Origin: Microbacterium sp. Bi121
Lineage (GTDB): Bacteria; Actinomycetota; Actinomycetes; Actinomycetales; Microbacteriaceae
Direction of reading: 5' to 3'
DNA length: 64,000 nt
NCBI RefSeq assembly: GCF_918698005.1
Contig: NZ_CAKKLJ010000007.1
Location: 124,001 to 188,000, forward strand
Shown here: positions 43,392 through 53,138 of the stretch, in pieces
Layout of the letters: every line of letters begins with the position of its first letter
Numbering within the stretch: position 1 is the stretch's first letter
Notes under the pieces: generated by a model
Database searches by the model: none
Told to the model about the DNA's origin: nothing
Seen by the model: only the letters and a program-made list of their open reading frames with translations
Made by a program: the position numbers and the translations under genes

Positions 43392-43639
43392 CCCCGGCGG
43401 CTTCGGACGAGGAGGAGACCGGCATCCACTGCCGGCTCGATGAGCTGCTCGCCGAGCGGGGCATGACACTCACGGAACTGAGCGCGCGGGTGGGCGTCTC
43501 GATCGTTAATCTGTCGGTGCTGAAGAACGATCGAGCTCGGGCAATCCGGTACTCGACGCTGCGAGCGATCTGCGACGCGTTGCAGTGCGAAGTGGGCGAG
43601 CTGCTCGTGCTGGCACCGGCTTCTGGGACCGTGGACTGA
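43388..43639 (+). CDS. XRE-family transcriptional regulator (YozG-like)
   Basis: 83 residues, essentially one helix-turn-helix domain: HCRLDELLAERGMTLTELSA, then the recognition helix NLSVLKNDRARAIRYSTLRA, closing with CDALQCEVGELLVL. The ATG overlaps the stop of the second membrane gene (ATGA). The same combination of small XRE protein and DUF2975 membrane protein is common in Firmicutes and actinobacteria. It probably binds the nested repeats over the operon promoter; inferred. Confidence 0.85.
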   Translation: MTPAASDEEETGIHCRLDELLAERGMTLTELSARVGVSIVNLSVLKNDRARAIRYSTLRAICDALQCEVGELLVLAPASGTVD

Positions 43640-43854
43640 TGAGCACAGCACACGGGTTCGAATACGAGGTGCGCGGCGACACCGTGACCATCACGCACCA
43701 CGGCCGCAAGGCGACTGTTCTTCGCGGCGCTCGCGCCGAAGAGTTCCTCCAAGACGTGAGCTCCGACCCGCAGGGCGCGATGGCTCGCTGGACGGGCAAC
43801 TACAAGCGCGGGAACGAGCGCGCGGCCAAGCAGCATCCAAGCAATTCGCGTTAG
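43639..43854 (+). CDS. Hypothetical 71-aa protein
   Basis: Unrecognised, soluble, beta-rich N-terminal half (FEYEVRGDTVTITHHGRKAT) and a helical, basic C-terminal half (AEEFLQDVSSDPQGAMARW). The ATG at 43639 overlaps the stop of the XRE gene (TGATG), so it is the last gene of the operon and its translation should be coupled. It has no membrane segment or signal. Confidence 0.65.
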   Translation: MSTAHGFEYEVRGDTVTITHHGRKATVLRGARAEEFLQDVSSDPQGAMARWTGNYKRGNERAAKQHPSNSR

Positions 43855-43912
43855 CCGCCACAAAAACATCACCCGGATACCCCTACCCATCGACGCACCG
43901 GTCGCGGCCGCC

Positions 43913-43918
43913 TACCGT
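43913..43918 (+). promoter_or_regulatory. -10 box TACCGT for a leaderless mRNA
   Basis: TACCGT ends 7 nt before the ATG at 43926; there is no ribosome site. Confidence 0.5.
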
Positions 43919-43925
43919 TGACGCC

Positions 43926-44261
43926 ATGAACAGCAACCTGCGCACTCGCACCCGCCTGCTCCTCGCCCTTCCTGTGGCGGCCGTGGCGATTTCCCTCACG
44001 GCGTGCTCCGGCGGCGGCGCAGGCCGTCCTTCAGCCGACGAACTCAGCGACGGAATCGCATCGATCCTCGAAGAGGCAGGCCAGGGCGACGCCCTCACCG
44101 ACGAGCAGCTCGACTGCGTCGCCGACGCGTTCCTCGAATCCGAGGTATCAGACCAGGACCTCGCGAACCTCGCCGAGGGCAAGGACCTGCAGACGTCGCA
44201 GGACGCCAAGGACCTCGTTTCTCAGACGATGGCCGAGTCGTTCACCACCTGCGCGAGCTGA
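43926..44261 (+). CDS. Small hypothetical lipoprotein
   Basis: 111 residues. Signal peptide with lipobox LTAC, lipidated C27, then a Gly-rich linker and an acidic all-helical domain (about 35-111) with two further Cys, in QLDCVADAF and FTTCAS, which could form a disulfide. Attached to the outer membrane face. Function unknown; small helical lipoproteins of this kind are common in Microbacteriaceae. Leaderless mRNA likely. It ends 16 nt before the convergent antiporter gene. Confidence 0.75.
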   Translation: MNSNLRTRTRLLLALPVAAVAISLTACSGGGAGRPSADELSDGIASILEEAGQGDALTDEQLDCVADAFLESEVSDQDLANLAEGKDLQTSQDAKDLVSQTMAESFTTCAS

Positions 44262-44277
44262 CGGCGCGCACCCAGAG

Positions 44278-45990
44278 CTACGCCCGCCCCGGCGTCCGCG
44301 TCGCACCGCGGGTGTCGAGCGCAAGCTCTTCGGCATCGATCGCCGTCATGAGCTCACGCATCAGCTCCTCGTCGAGGTTGTCGGCGTCGCGCTCGGCGAG
44401 GAGAACCTCGCGCCGCACGTGCAGCCACCCCTTCGACAGCGCCACGAGGTCCTCATATGACGGCTTGGGCATCGAATCCTCGACCTCCTGCGCCTGATCC
44501 GTGTCGGTCTCCACCCGCGTCATCCGCGACGCGAACATGTCGAACGCTTTCATCTCCGCCTCGCCGTACTTGCCCGCCCAAACCTTACGCTGCGACGCCA
44601 GGAACGCCTTGCCCGCCTCCCTGCTCCGCGCGCGCACGGCAGCCATGGCCGCGGCATCCGCTTCTTCATCCGCATCCCCCGCGACACCCAGCCGACGGAT
44701 CAGCAGAGGCAGCGTCAGCCCCTGCAGCAGAAGCGTCGCGACGGTCACGATGAAGGCGACGATCACGATCGCGTGCGAGGGTCCGGTCGGCAGCTCGGCG
44801 ATATCGGCCGCGGCGAGCGCCGTCGCCAAGGTCACGACGCCTCGCATGCCCGCCCACGAGATGACGGCATTGTCCTTCCAGTCCAGCGCCGGCTCGGTGA
44901 GCCGCGCCTTCATCTGCTCCGCGGTGACCGGAGGGCGCCCCGGTCTCTGCCGGCTCTCATCGAACCGCCCTGCGGCCACCGCTCGATCCCAGCGGCGCAA
45001 TCGTGCTCGCTCCTGCCAGCGAGCGAGCGCGTGAGCCGGATAGATGTACAGCGGCCGCACCAGCAGCACGACCAGCAGCACAGCCCCCGACAGCAGCAGG
45101 ATGTGCCACACCGACTCGTCGCCCAGGTCGCTCAGCACGCGCTTGAACTGCAGGCCGATGTACGCGAAGACGAAGCTCTCCAGCAGCAGATCCGCCGACA
45201 ACCACAGCGGCGCCTCCTGCTGCCTGGTCGTGTAGTCGGTGCGCGGCGCGTTGAACCCGACGTACAGCCCCATCGCGACCACGGCCAGCACGCCCGACCC
45301 GCCCAGGTGTTCGGCGATCGCATATGCCCCGAACGGCACGAGCAGTCCGAACGTTCCGATGACGACCGGATCAGCCACTCGCATCCGCAACTGATGCAGG
45401 ATGATGCCGAACACCAGTCCGATGACGACGCCGACCACTACGGCCAGAGCGAACTGCCAGATGCCGTCCCACACCGTGAGCGTCGCACCCGCGATGATCG
45501 CCGCGAACACCCGATACAGCGTCAGCGAGGTGGCGTCGTTGATGAGGCTCTCCCCCGACAGCACCGTCATGATGCGTCTGGGCAATCCGAGCTTTCGGCC
45601 GATGGCGGCGGCCGACACGGCATCCGGCGGCGCCACGATCGCTCCCAGCAGCAGCGCCCCGGGAAGCGTCAGAGCCGGGAAGATCAGCCAGGCGACGAGT
45701 CCGGCGGCGGCCGCCGTGATCAGCACCAGCCAGATCCCGAGCCGCCGGATCTGCGGCAGACTCCGCTTGAAGCCCACGAACGACACATCCAACGCCGCCG
45801 AATACAGCAGCGGCGGCAGAACCAGGTTCAGCAGCAGATGGCCGTCGAGATCCAGGTCGGGGATGAACGGCAGAAAGGATGCCGCGAGCGCCACGACCGT
45901 GACCAGCAAGGGTGCGGGCCACCCGCGCCACCGCGCGATGGCCGCCACGATCACTGCGCCGACGAGAACGTAGAAGAGCATGGCGTCCAT
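44278..45990 (-). CDS. Na+/H+ antiporter, CPA1 family
   Basis: 570 residues, about 12 helices followed by a cytoplasmic tail of ~170 residues. Ion-site marks of CPA1 proteins: PPDAVSAAAIG in helix 5 (transport aspartate) and SGESLINDATSLTLYRV in helix 6. WAGMRGVVTLATALA in helix 10 is typical of this family. It exchanges external protons for internal sodium or potassium across the membrane. ATG 45990 is preferred over a TTG 6 nt upstream; TAGTCT ends 6 nt before it, so the mRNA is leaderless. Divergent from the LLM oxidoreductase. Ion preference unknown. Confidence 0.88.
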   Translation of the reverse strand: MDAMLFYVLVGAVIVAAIARWRGWPAPLLVTVVALAASFLPFIPDLDLDGHLLLNLVLPPLLYSAALDVSFVGFKRSLPQIRRLGIWLVLITAAAAGLVAWLIFPALTLPGALLLGAIVAPPDAVSAAAIGRKLGLPRRIMTVLSGESLINDATSLTLYRVFAAIIAGATLTVWDGIWQFALAVVVGVVIGLVFGIILHQLRMRVADPVVIGTFGLLVPFGAYAIAEHLGGSGVLAVVAMGLYVGFNAPRTDYTTRQQEAPLWLSADLLLESFVFAYIGLQFKRVLSDLGDESVWHILLLSGAVLLVVLLVRPLYIYPAHALARWQERARLRRWDRAVAAGRFDESRQRPGRPPVTAEQMKARLTEPALDWKDNAVISWAGMRGVVTLATALAAADIAELPTGPSHAIVIVAFIVTVATLLLQGLTLPLLIRRLGVAGDADEEADAAAMAAVRARSREAGKAFLASQRKVWAGKYGEAEMKAFDMFASRMTRVETDTDQAQEVEDSMPKPSYEDLVALSKGWLHVRREVLLAERDADNLDEELMRELMTAIDAEELALDTRGATRTPGRA

Positions 45991-45996
45991 GCGCAA

Positions 45997-46002
45997 AGAC
46001 TA
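45997..46002 (-). promoter_or_regulatory. -10 box TAGTCT for a leaderless mRNA
   Basis: On the minus strand TAGTCT ends 6 nt before the ATG at 45990, the same box and spacing as upstream of 4922. Confidence 0.55.
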
Positions 46003-46044
46003 CGCGGGGGAATGCCCGCGCTCGCCGCCGGGTTGCCAGAAGTG

Positions 46045-47091
46045 ATGACTGCTGCAGCCCCCGCCCTGTCCGTGCTCGACCTCGTCCCGGTGCGCACCGG
46101 CCAGACCAGCGCCGAGGCGATCGCCGCCTCCATGTCGCTCGCCGAGACCGCTGACCGCCTCGGCTACCGCCGCTACTGGTTCGCCGAGCACCACAACATG
46201 CCTGCCGTGGCATCCACCTCTCCACCTGTTCTCATCGCGGCAGCCGCGACGCGGACGAAGACGATGCGACTCGGCTCAGGCGGCGTCATGCTGCCGAACC
46301 ACGCCCCCCTCATCGTCGCCGAGCAGTTCGCCGCCCTCGAGGCGATCGCTCCGGGGCGCATCGACCTCGGCCTCGGCCGCGCCCCCGGCAGCGACCCGGT
46401 CATCACCCAGCTGCTGCGGACCGCGGGCACAACCAGCGACGTCGAGCAGTTCCCCCGTCACGTCCAGGACATCTCCCTGCTCCTCGGCAGCGAAGGCGCG
46501 ACCCTGCGCTTCACGTCAGGCGGCGAGTACAACGTCCACGCGACGCCCGCCGCTGTCGGCGTCCCCGAGGTGTGGCTGCTCGGCTCCAGCGACTACTCGG
46601 CGCAGCTCGCGGCATCCCAGGGCCTCCCCTACGTCTTCGCCAATCACTTCTCCGGCCAGGGGCTCGAACGCGCGCTCAATCTCTACCGCGCCGGCTACCA
46701 GCCGAGCGAGGCGCACCCCGAGCCGCGGACCTTCCTTACCGTCAACGTCGTCGCAGCCCCCACGGCAGAGGAGGCGGAGCAGCGCGCCCTCCCGCAGCTG
46801 CGCATGATGTCCCGCCTGCGATTGAACAAGCCGCTCGTCGCGCTCGAGACGGTCGACGAGGCGCGTGCAGCGGCATCCGATCCCGCCACCGACCAGGTGG
46901 TCGAAGCCGCACGCTCGCGCTGGTTCGTCGGCACCGGTGAGTCCGTCGCCGCGGAGCTCCGCGACTTCGCGACGAAGCTCGGCGTCGACGAGGTCATGCT
47001 CTCTCCTGTCGCCGGCGCGTACGACGCCGAGGCGATGGATGCCGCGACCGGCCGCGCTCAGACCCTCGAGCTCGTCACCGCCGCCCTGTAG
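46045..47091 (+). CDS. LLM-class flavin-dependent oxidoreductase
   Basis: 348 residues, luciferase-like TIM barrel of the MsnO8/CE1758-type group: SVLDLVPVRTGQT at the start, YWFAEHHNMP at about 50 and AIAPGRIDLGLGRAPGSD for the flavin phosphate region. It probably uses FMNH2 or F420-type cofactor; the substrate is unknown. No reductase lies nearby. The start is uncertain: ATG 46045 (MTAAAP) aligns best with relatives, GTG 46042 is equivalent, and ATG 46012 (MPALAAG) after GGGGGA is possible. Divergent from the antiporter. The much longer open frame extending left is a shadow of the antiporter gene. Confidence 0.82.
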   Translation: MTAAAPALSVLDLVPVRTGQTSAEAIAASMSLAETADRLGYRRYWFAEHHNMPAVASTSPPVLIAAAATRTKTMRLGSGGVMLPNHAPLIVAEQFAALEAIAPGRIDLGLGRAPGSDPVITQLLRTAGTTSDVEQFPRHVQDISLLLGSEGATLRFTSGGEYNVHATPAAVGVPEVWLLGSSDYSAQLAASQGLPYVFANHFSGQGLERALNLYRAGYQPSEAHPEPRTFLTVNVVAAPTAEEAEQRALPQLRMMSRLRLNKPLVALETVDEARAAASDPATDQVVEAARSRWFVGTGESVAAELRDFATKLGVDEVMLSPVAGAYDAEAMDAATGRAQTLELVTAAL

Positions 47092-47132
47092 CGCCCCGTC
47101 GCGCTCTCCATCGCCGACGCTGCGCCGTCGCC

Positions 47133-47191
47133 GATGCCGTATCGGTTCGGTCGGTTCTGAGCGCTCGCAACCGACCGAAGTGATACGGCAC
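47133..47191. repeat. Intergenic palindromic repeat family P, copy 2
   Basis: Outer arms TGCCGTATC and the complement GATACGGCA are exact; inner arms CGGTCGGTT and AACCGACCG are exact too and flank CTGAGCGCTCGC. Its core sequence GGTCGGTTCTGAGCGC matches copy 1 at 23955-24015. It lies between two genes transcribed in the same direction. Confidence 0.8.
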
Positions 47192-47274
47192 GTGGGGCGC
47201 GAGCGAACAGAGGGCTGGCCGGAACGCGCGGGCGGGAGTACGGTCGGCTTACCGGTGAGGGAAGGAGTTCGATG

Positions 47275-47484
47275 ATGAGCACCACGCAGACGCGCGGCCT
47301 CTGGGTCGCGTACGGGACGAACGGGGTCGTCGGCAGCATCCGTCACGAGGACGAGGACTACATCGTCGTGATGGCGGCAGCGGATGCCGAGACCGGGCGC
47401 TATCCGAGCCTCGAAGTCGCCAAGGGCGCCCTGTACTCGCACATGTCGCCTGGCAGCTCCTGGCCGAGGTACGAAGAGCACTGA
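47275..47484 (+). CDS. Small conserved hypothetical protein
   Basis: 69 residues, beta-rich: RGLWVAYGTNGVVGSIRHED, then YIVVMAAADAETGRYPSLEV and a C-terminal KGALYSHMSPGSSWPRYEEH. Soluble, no signal. AAGGAG is 7 nt before ATG 47275 and 4 nt before ATG 47272, so 47275 is preferred. Small proteins of this shape are widespread in Microbacteriaceae, with no known role. It converges with pheA. Confidence 0.65.
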   Translation: MSTTQTRGLWVAYGTNGVVGSIRHEDEDYIVVMAAADAETGRYPSLEVAKGALYSHMSPGSSWPRYEEH

Positions 47485-47520
47485 GCGGACCGCGGCCCCC
47501 GCTCGACGACCGGCAGCGCC

Positions 47521-48462
47521 TCAGGCGTCGGGCTCACCCGTGATGAGCCCGCGCAGCCAGTCGCGCGCCTCGACGAACACGTCGTCGGCGTAGCGGTCCG
47601 GATACTGCACGACCCGGCGATCGGCCCGGGGGTACGACCCGAGGAACACCACCCGAGGGCTGAATCGGCGGATGCCGAGCAGCGCGTCAGCCATGCGCTC
47701 GTCCGCCACGTGCCCATCGGCGTCGATCACGAAACGGTAGCGTCCGAGAGCGTCGCCGATCGGACGCGACTCGATCAACGAGAGATTGATCCCTCTGGTT
47801 GAGAACTGCTCGAGCATGTCGAGCAGAGCACCGGGGTGATCGTGCGGCAGCTCGACGATGAGCGAGGTCTTGTCGGCGCCGGTCGGTTCCGGCGGCATGG
47901 CGGTGCGCGTCACGAGGACGAACCGCGTGACGGCCGACGTGTTGTCGCCGATCTCCGATGCGAGCACGTCCACGTCGTAGTGCTGCACGATCCCTGGGGG
48001 CGCGATCGCCGCCTGAGCGGGCGAGGATCCGTCGAGCACGCCGATGGCGGATGCCACGTTGCTGGCTGCCGGAACATGGGAGTGCCTCGGCAGGTGCTCG
48101 CCGAGCCAGCCGTGGCACTGAGCGTACGCGACGGGATGAGCTGCGATGACCGTGACGTCCTCGAGTTTCGTCCCCCGCGGCGCGACGAGCACGAAGTTCA
48201 CCTTCACCAGGTACTCGCCGACGATTCGGAGCCCTGGGAGTGTCGCCAGCGCATCCTGGGTCGTCGAGACCCCGCCCTCGATCGAGTTCTCGATCGCGAT
48301 CATCGCGGCGTGGCTGCGCCCCTCGAGCACATCCCCCAGCGCTTCACCGACGTTGTGGACGGGGCGCCAATCCTGCCCCCGAGCCTCGGCGACCTGGTCC
48401 AGTGCCGCTTCGGTGAAAGTGCCCGCAGGGCCCAGGTAGCTGTAGGTGCGCCGTTCAGTCAC
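47521..48462 (-). CDS. pheA: Prephenate dehydratase
   Basis: 313 residues. Stand-alone P-protein: YLGPAGTFTEAALDQV at the N-terminus, the catalytic SAVTRFVLV (TRF motif), and a C-terminal ACT domain with the phenylalanine-binding IESRPIG. It converts prephenate to phenylpyruvate in phenylalanine synthesis and is expected to be feedback-inhibited by phenylalanine through the ACT domain. No chorismate mutase domain. GTG start (VTERRTYSYLG); TAGGGT ends 7 nt before it, implying a leaderless mRNA. The 42 extra codons of open frame upstream do not fit the family. Confidence 0.95.
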   Translation of the reverse strand: MTERRTYSYLGPAGTFTEAALDQVAEARGQDWRPVHNVGEALGDVLEGRSHAAMIAIENSIEGGVSTTQDALATLPGLRIVGEYLVKVNFVLVAPRGTKLEDVTVIAAHPVAYAQCHGWLGEHLPRHSHVPAASNVASAIGVLDGSSPAQAAIAPPGIVQHYDVDVLASEIGDNTSAVTRFVLVTRTAMPPEPTGADKTSLIVELPHDHPGALLDMLEQFSTRGINLSLIESRPIGDALGRYRFVIDADGHVADERMADALLGIRRFSPRVVFLGSYPRADRRVVQYPDRYADDVFVEARDWLRGLITGEPDA

Positions 48463-48469
48463 GCGTTTC

Positions 48470-48475
48470 ACCCTA
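48470..48475 (-). promoter_or_regulatory. -10 box TAGGGT for a leaderless mRNA
   Basis: On the minus strand TAGGGT ends 7 nt before the pheA GTG at 48462. Confidence 0.55.
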
Positions 48476-48544
48476 GCCCTGTGTCGGGCTTCCGTCTGCG
48501 TCACGCAGGGTGCGCACGAGCCGAGATCGGGGCACACTGGACCC

Positions 48545-50188
<1,644 letters not shown>

Positions 50189-50191
50189 AGA

Positions 50192-50226
50192 GGCTTCGAT
50201 TCGCTCCGCTCGCTCGACGACCCGCG
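50192..50226. repeat. Convergent-gene repeat family, copy 4 (short)
   Basis: GGCTTCGATTCGCTCCGCTC continues with GCTCGACGACCCGC, a truncated and diverged copy of the repeats at 2900, 4239 and 37234. It fills the gap between pgm and the convergent ABC gene. Confidence 0.65.
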
Positions 50227-50228
50227 AG

Positions 50229-51020
50229 TCAGTCGGCGACCGCTGGTGCCCCGAGCAGCTCGCGCACGCGGCTGGAGACGCGGTGGAACTCGGGCGTCTC
50301 CAGCGTGCCGGCGTAGTCGCGCTGCCCCGGCAGGTCGATGCGGTGCTCCTCGAGGATGCGTCCTGGACGCGGGCTCATCACGATGACACGACTGGCGAGG
50401 TAGACGGCCTCGGCGACGCTGTGCGTGACGAGCAGGACCGTGGTGCCGGTCTGGCTCCAGATGCGATTCAGCTCGACGTTCATCCGTTCGCGGGTGAGGG
50501 CGTCCAGTGCACCGAACGGCTCGTCCATGAGCAGGACGCGCGGCTCGTGCAGCAGGGCGCGGCACAGTGACACGCGCTGCTGCATTCCGCCGGACAGCTC
50601 GTGCGGAAGAGCCTTCTCGAATCCGGTCAGCCCGGTCATCTCGATGAGCTCGTCCGCACGGGCCTGCGCCTTGCGCATGTCCATGCCGCGCATCTCCGCC
50701 TGCAGCAGGATGTTGCCGCGGACGCTGCGCCACTCCAGCAGGGCTGCGCGCTGGAAGACGTAGCCGATGTCCTGCCGCGGGCCCTTGACCTCGTCGCCGC
50801 GCAGCCGCACCGAGCCGGCGCTCGGGGTCGTGAGGCCGGCAACCGCCTTCAGGAGCGTCGACTTTCCGCACCCCGACGGGCCGGCGATCGTGATGAACTC
50901 GCCCTCCTGGACGTCGAGGTCGACCCCCTCGAGGGCGGTGACCTCCCCGCGCTTGGATGCGAAACGGATCGCGAGGTCGGTGATCTGCAGCACGGAGTCC
51001 GTGCCCGGTGTCGCCATCAT
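50229..51020 (-). CDS. ABC transporter ATP-binding protein, SsuB/TauB/NrtD type
   Basis: 263 residues with Walker A GPSGCGKSTLL, Q-loop FQRAALLEWRSV, signature LSGGMQQRVSLCRALL and Walker B VLLMDEPFGALD. It is of the nitrate/sulfonate/taurine importer class and drives the permease and binding protein encoded upstream. ATG 51020 is chosen, as AGGAG lies 9 nt upstream; the ATG at 51053 would add 11 residues that do not fit the family. Last gene of a three-gene operon. The substrate could be a sulfonate, a pyrimidine or an aromatic compound. Confidence 0.9.
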   Translation of the reverse strand: MMATPGTDSVLQITDLAIRFASKRGEVTALEGVDLDVQEGEFITIAGPSGCGKSTLLKAVAGLTTPSAGSVRLRGDEVKGPRQDIGYVFQRAALLEWRSVRGNILLQAEMRGMDMRKAQARADELIEMTGLTGFEKALPHELSGGMQQRVSLCRALLHEPRVLLMDEPFGALDALTRERMNVELNRIWSQTGTTVLLVTHSVAEAVYLASRVIVMSPRPGRILEEHRIDLPGQRDYAGTLETPEFHRVSSRVRELLGAPAVAD

Positions 51021-51064
51021 CTGTTCTTTCTCCTGAATCTGCGGTGCCGGCATCCCGATGCCCC

Positions 51065-52099
51065 TTACTCGCCTGGCGCGAACGACGCGTCGAAGTAGGT
51101 GTCGACGTCGCCGTCACCCGAGATGAGACCGGCGTCCGAGAGCACCGAGAGCGTTGCCTCCCAGTCCTCGGTCGCGTTGGTGCCGGGGGCCTTGCCCTCT
51201 GTGGCCGCGGTGCTGAGCAGCTTGATGGTCTCCTGCCACTGGTCCAGCAGCACGTCCTTCGCCGGCATCTGCGGGTCCTTGCCGTCCATGGCCGCGACCG
51301 CGGCCTCCGGGTCCTCCTGCGCGGCGGTGAACGCCTCGGAGGTCGCGGCGACCAGCTCCTTGACGAGCTCGGGGTCGCTCTCGATCGTGCTCGTGGGCGC
51401 GACGAGGCCATTGCTGAAGAAGTTCAGCCCGGCGTCCGAGTAGCGGAGGTACCGCATCTCCTTGCCGCTCTTGGCCGCGATGGTCGGGCCCTGGTCGTGT
51501 GCGAAGCCGATCAGTCCGTCGACCTGACCGGAGAGCACGGCTGCGATCTTGCCGGCGGCATCGAGGTTCTGCTGCTTGACGTCGGACTCCTTGAGACCCA
51601 CGGCATCCAGGTAGACCGGGAAGGTCGTGGTCGGCGCATCGCCGGCGGACACGGCGATCGTCTTGCCCTTGAGATCCTCAGGACTCTCGATGCCCGAGTC
51701 GGCGAACACCTGCACAGCGGAAGGCGTCGTCTGCAGGAAGACGCCGACGCTCTTGATCGCGACGCCCTTGTCGATGTTGGCCAGCACGGCGGGGGTGTCG
51801 GCCCACCCGAAGTCGACCTGTCCCTGTCCGACGGCCTGGGCAGTCTTCGTCGAGCCCTGCCCCGCCTTGATCGTGAGGTTGATGCCGTGGTCCTCGAAGA
51901 TGCCCTGTTCGACGCCGTAGTAGAACGCCGCGTGCTCGCCGTACGGGTACCAGTTGAGCATCAGGGTCACGTCGGTCATCTCGCCGCCGGCGTCCCCCTC
52001 CGATGCCGGGGTCTCGCTCGCCCCGCCGCAGCCGGTGAGGGCGAGGGCGGATGCCGTGAGCAGCGCTGCGACGGAGAGGATGTTGCCTGACTTCTTCAT
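51065..52099 (-). CDS. ABC transporter substrate-binding lipoprotein, NMT1/THI5-like
   Basis: 344 residues. Lipoprotein signal with LTGC, lipidated C24. The mature protein has the NMT1/SsuA-like pattern: DVTLMLNWYPYGEHAAFYYG, GQGQVDFGWADT and GIESPEDLKGKTIAVSAGD. It lacks the CCCFC motif of the thiamine-precursor binding protein, so a HMP role is not supported. It delivers the solute to the permease in the next upstream gene. Order of the operon is permease, binding protein, ATPase. Confidence 0.88.
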   Translation of the reverse strand: MKKSGNILSVAALLTASALALTGCGGASETPASEGDAGGEMTDVTLMLNWYPYGEHAAFYYGVEQGIFEDHGINLTIKAGQGSTKTAQAVGQGQVDFGWADTPAVLANIDKGVAIKSVGVFLQTTPSAVQVFADSGIESPEDLKGKTIAVSAGDAPTTTFPVYLDAVGLKESDVKQQNLDAAGKIAAVLSGQVDGLIGFAHDQGPTIAAKSGKEMRYLRYSDAGLNFFSNGLVAPTSTIESDPELVKELVAATSEAFTAAQEDPEAAVAAMDGKDPQMPAKDVLLDQWQETIKLLSTAATEGKAPGTNATEDWEATLSVLSDAGLISGDGDVDTYFDASFAPGE

Positions 52100-52144
52100 C
52101 AGTGTGTTCCTGCTTTCGTTGGGGGTTTCAGAGACGGACGGTGT

Positions 52145-52999
52145 CTACAGCCGAACGGTGGCTGCGGCCACGTCGCGCTTGGACGAGTGCCACGGGATGA
52201 GGAACTTCTCGGCGATCTGGATGATCGCGAACAGCACGACTCCCATGAGCGACATGATGATGAGCGCCGCGAACAGCATCGCGGTGTCGAGGTTGCCGTT
52301 GGCCTGGAGGATGACGTAGCCGAGCCCCTCGTTGGCCCCGACGAACTCGCCGACGACCGCGCCGGTGACGGCGAGGGTCGCTGCCACCTTCAGCCCGGAG
52401 AGCAGCTCGGGAAGGGACGCAGGGAGCCGGACCTTCAGGAACGTCTTGAACTTGCCCGCCCCCATGGTCGAGGTCAGCTGCAGGATCTCCGGGTCGACGG
52501 TGCGGAGCCCGGCGAGGCCCGAGATGACGACGGGGAAGAACGCCATGAGCACGGCGACGAGGATCTTCGGCGATGCGCCGAAACCCAGCCAGACGACGAA
52601 CAGCGGGGCGATCGCGATCTTGGGGATGACCTGCGCGAACAGGATGACGGGGTACAGCGTCTGCTCGAGCCCCTTCGAGTAGACCATCACCACGGCGACG
52701 AAGAGGCCGACCACCACGGCGATGACGAAGCCGATCACGGTCTCGTACGTCGTCACCCAGGTGTGCTGCATCAGGTACGGCACGTTGTCGGCGAAGGCGT
52801 TCCACGTGTCGCCCGGCGACGGGATGATGAACGGCTGGACCCACTTCAGCGCGGTCGCCACCCACCAGAGCGCCAGCACCGCGACGACGAAGACCACGGG
52901 GTGCCAGTTGCGCGACCACCACCGGGCGAAGCCATTGGGTTCGGTGCGCTCCTGAGCCAGCGCCAGGGTCATCGTTGCGTTCTGCTGCGTTGCCGACAT
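52145..52999 (-). CDS. ABC transporter permease, SsuC/TauC type
   Basis: 284 residues, six helices, BPD_transp_1 domain. The EAA loop is in LKVRLPASLPELLSGLKVAA. Its N-terminal ~25 residues are cytoplasmic. First gene of the operon; GAGG lies about 5 nt before the ATG. The 139-bp gap upstream contains a LacI-type operator (53028-53045), which is unusual for this transporter class. A second, overlapping frame on the same strand is a shadow. Confidence 0.88.
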   Translation of the reverse strand: MSATQQNATMTLALAQERTEPNGFARWWSRNWHPVVFVVAVLALWWVATALKWVQPFIIPSPGDTWNAFADNVPYLMQHTWVTTYETVIGFVIAVVVGLFVAVVMVYSKGLEQTLYPVILFAQVIPKIAIAPLFVVWLGFGASPKILVAVLMAFFPVVISGLAGLRTVDPEILQLTSTMGAGKFKTFLKVRLPASLPELLSGLKVAATLAVTGAVVGEFVGANEGLGYVILQANGNLDTAMLFAALIIMSLMGVVLFAIIQIAEKFLIPWHSSKRDVAAATVRL

Positions 53000-53027
53000 G
53001 GGTCCTCTGCATCTTCGTCGGAGGAAG

Positions 53028-53045
53028 TGGGAAAGCGTATTCCCA
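53028..53045. promoter_or_regulatory. LacI-type operator upstream of the NMT1-class ABC operon
   Basis: TGGGAAAGCGTATTCCCA has exact arms TGGGAA/TTCCCA and the central CG of LacI/GalR sites. It stands 29 bp before the permease start, and resembles the site at 58585-58600. Confidence 0.65.
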
Positions 53046-53138
53046 ACTCGTTCTGCGAGTCTATGGCCGCCGTCTCACGATGTCAACGCGAGGGCGCCGC
53101 CACGTGCTCTGGCCGTGGGAATCGTGCCCGTCGAGCAC

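Noticed and set aside
44773..46044. Long in-phase extension of the LLM gene to the left
   Set aside because: It overlaps the antiporter gene on the other strand and reads as R/Q/H-rich shadow sequence.
51021..51053. Upstream start of the SsuB-type ATPase at 51053
   Set aside because: The added 11 residues do not fit the family and lack a ribosome site; ATG 51020 follows AGGAG.
53000..53138. TPP riboswitch before the NMT1-type transporter
   Set aside because: No THI-box core sequences are seen, and the binding protein lacks the CCCFC motif.
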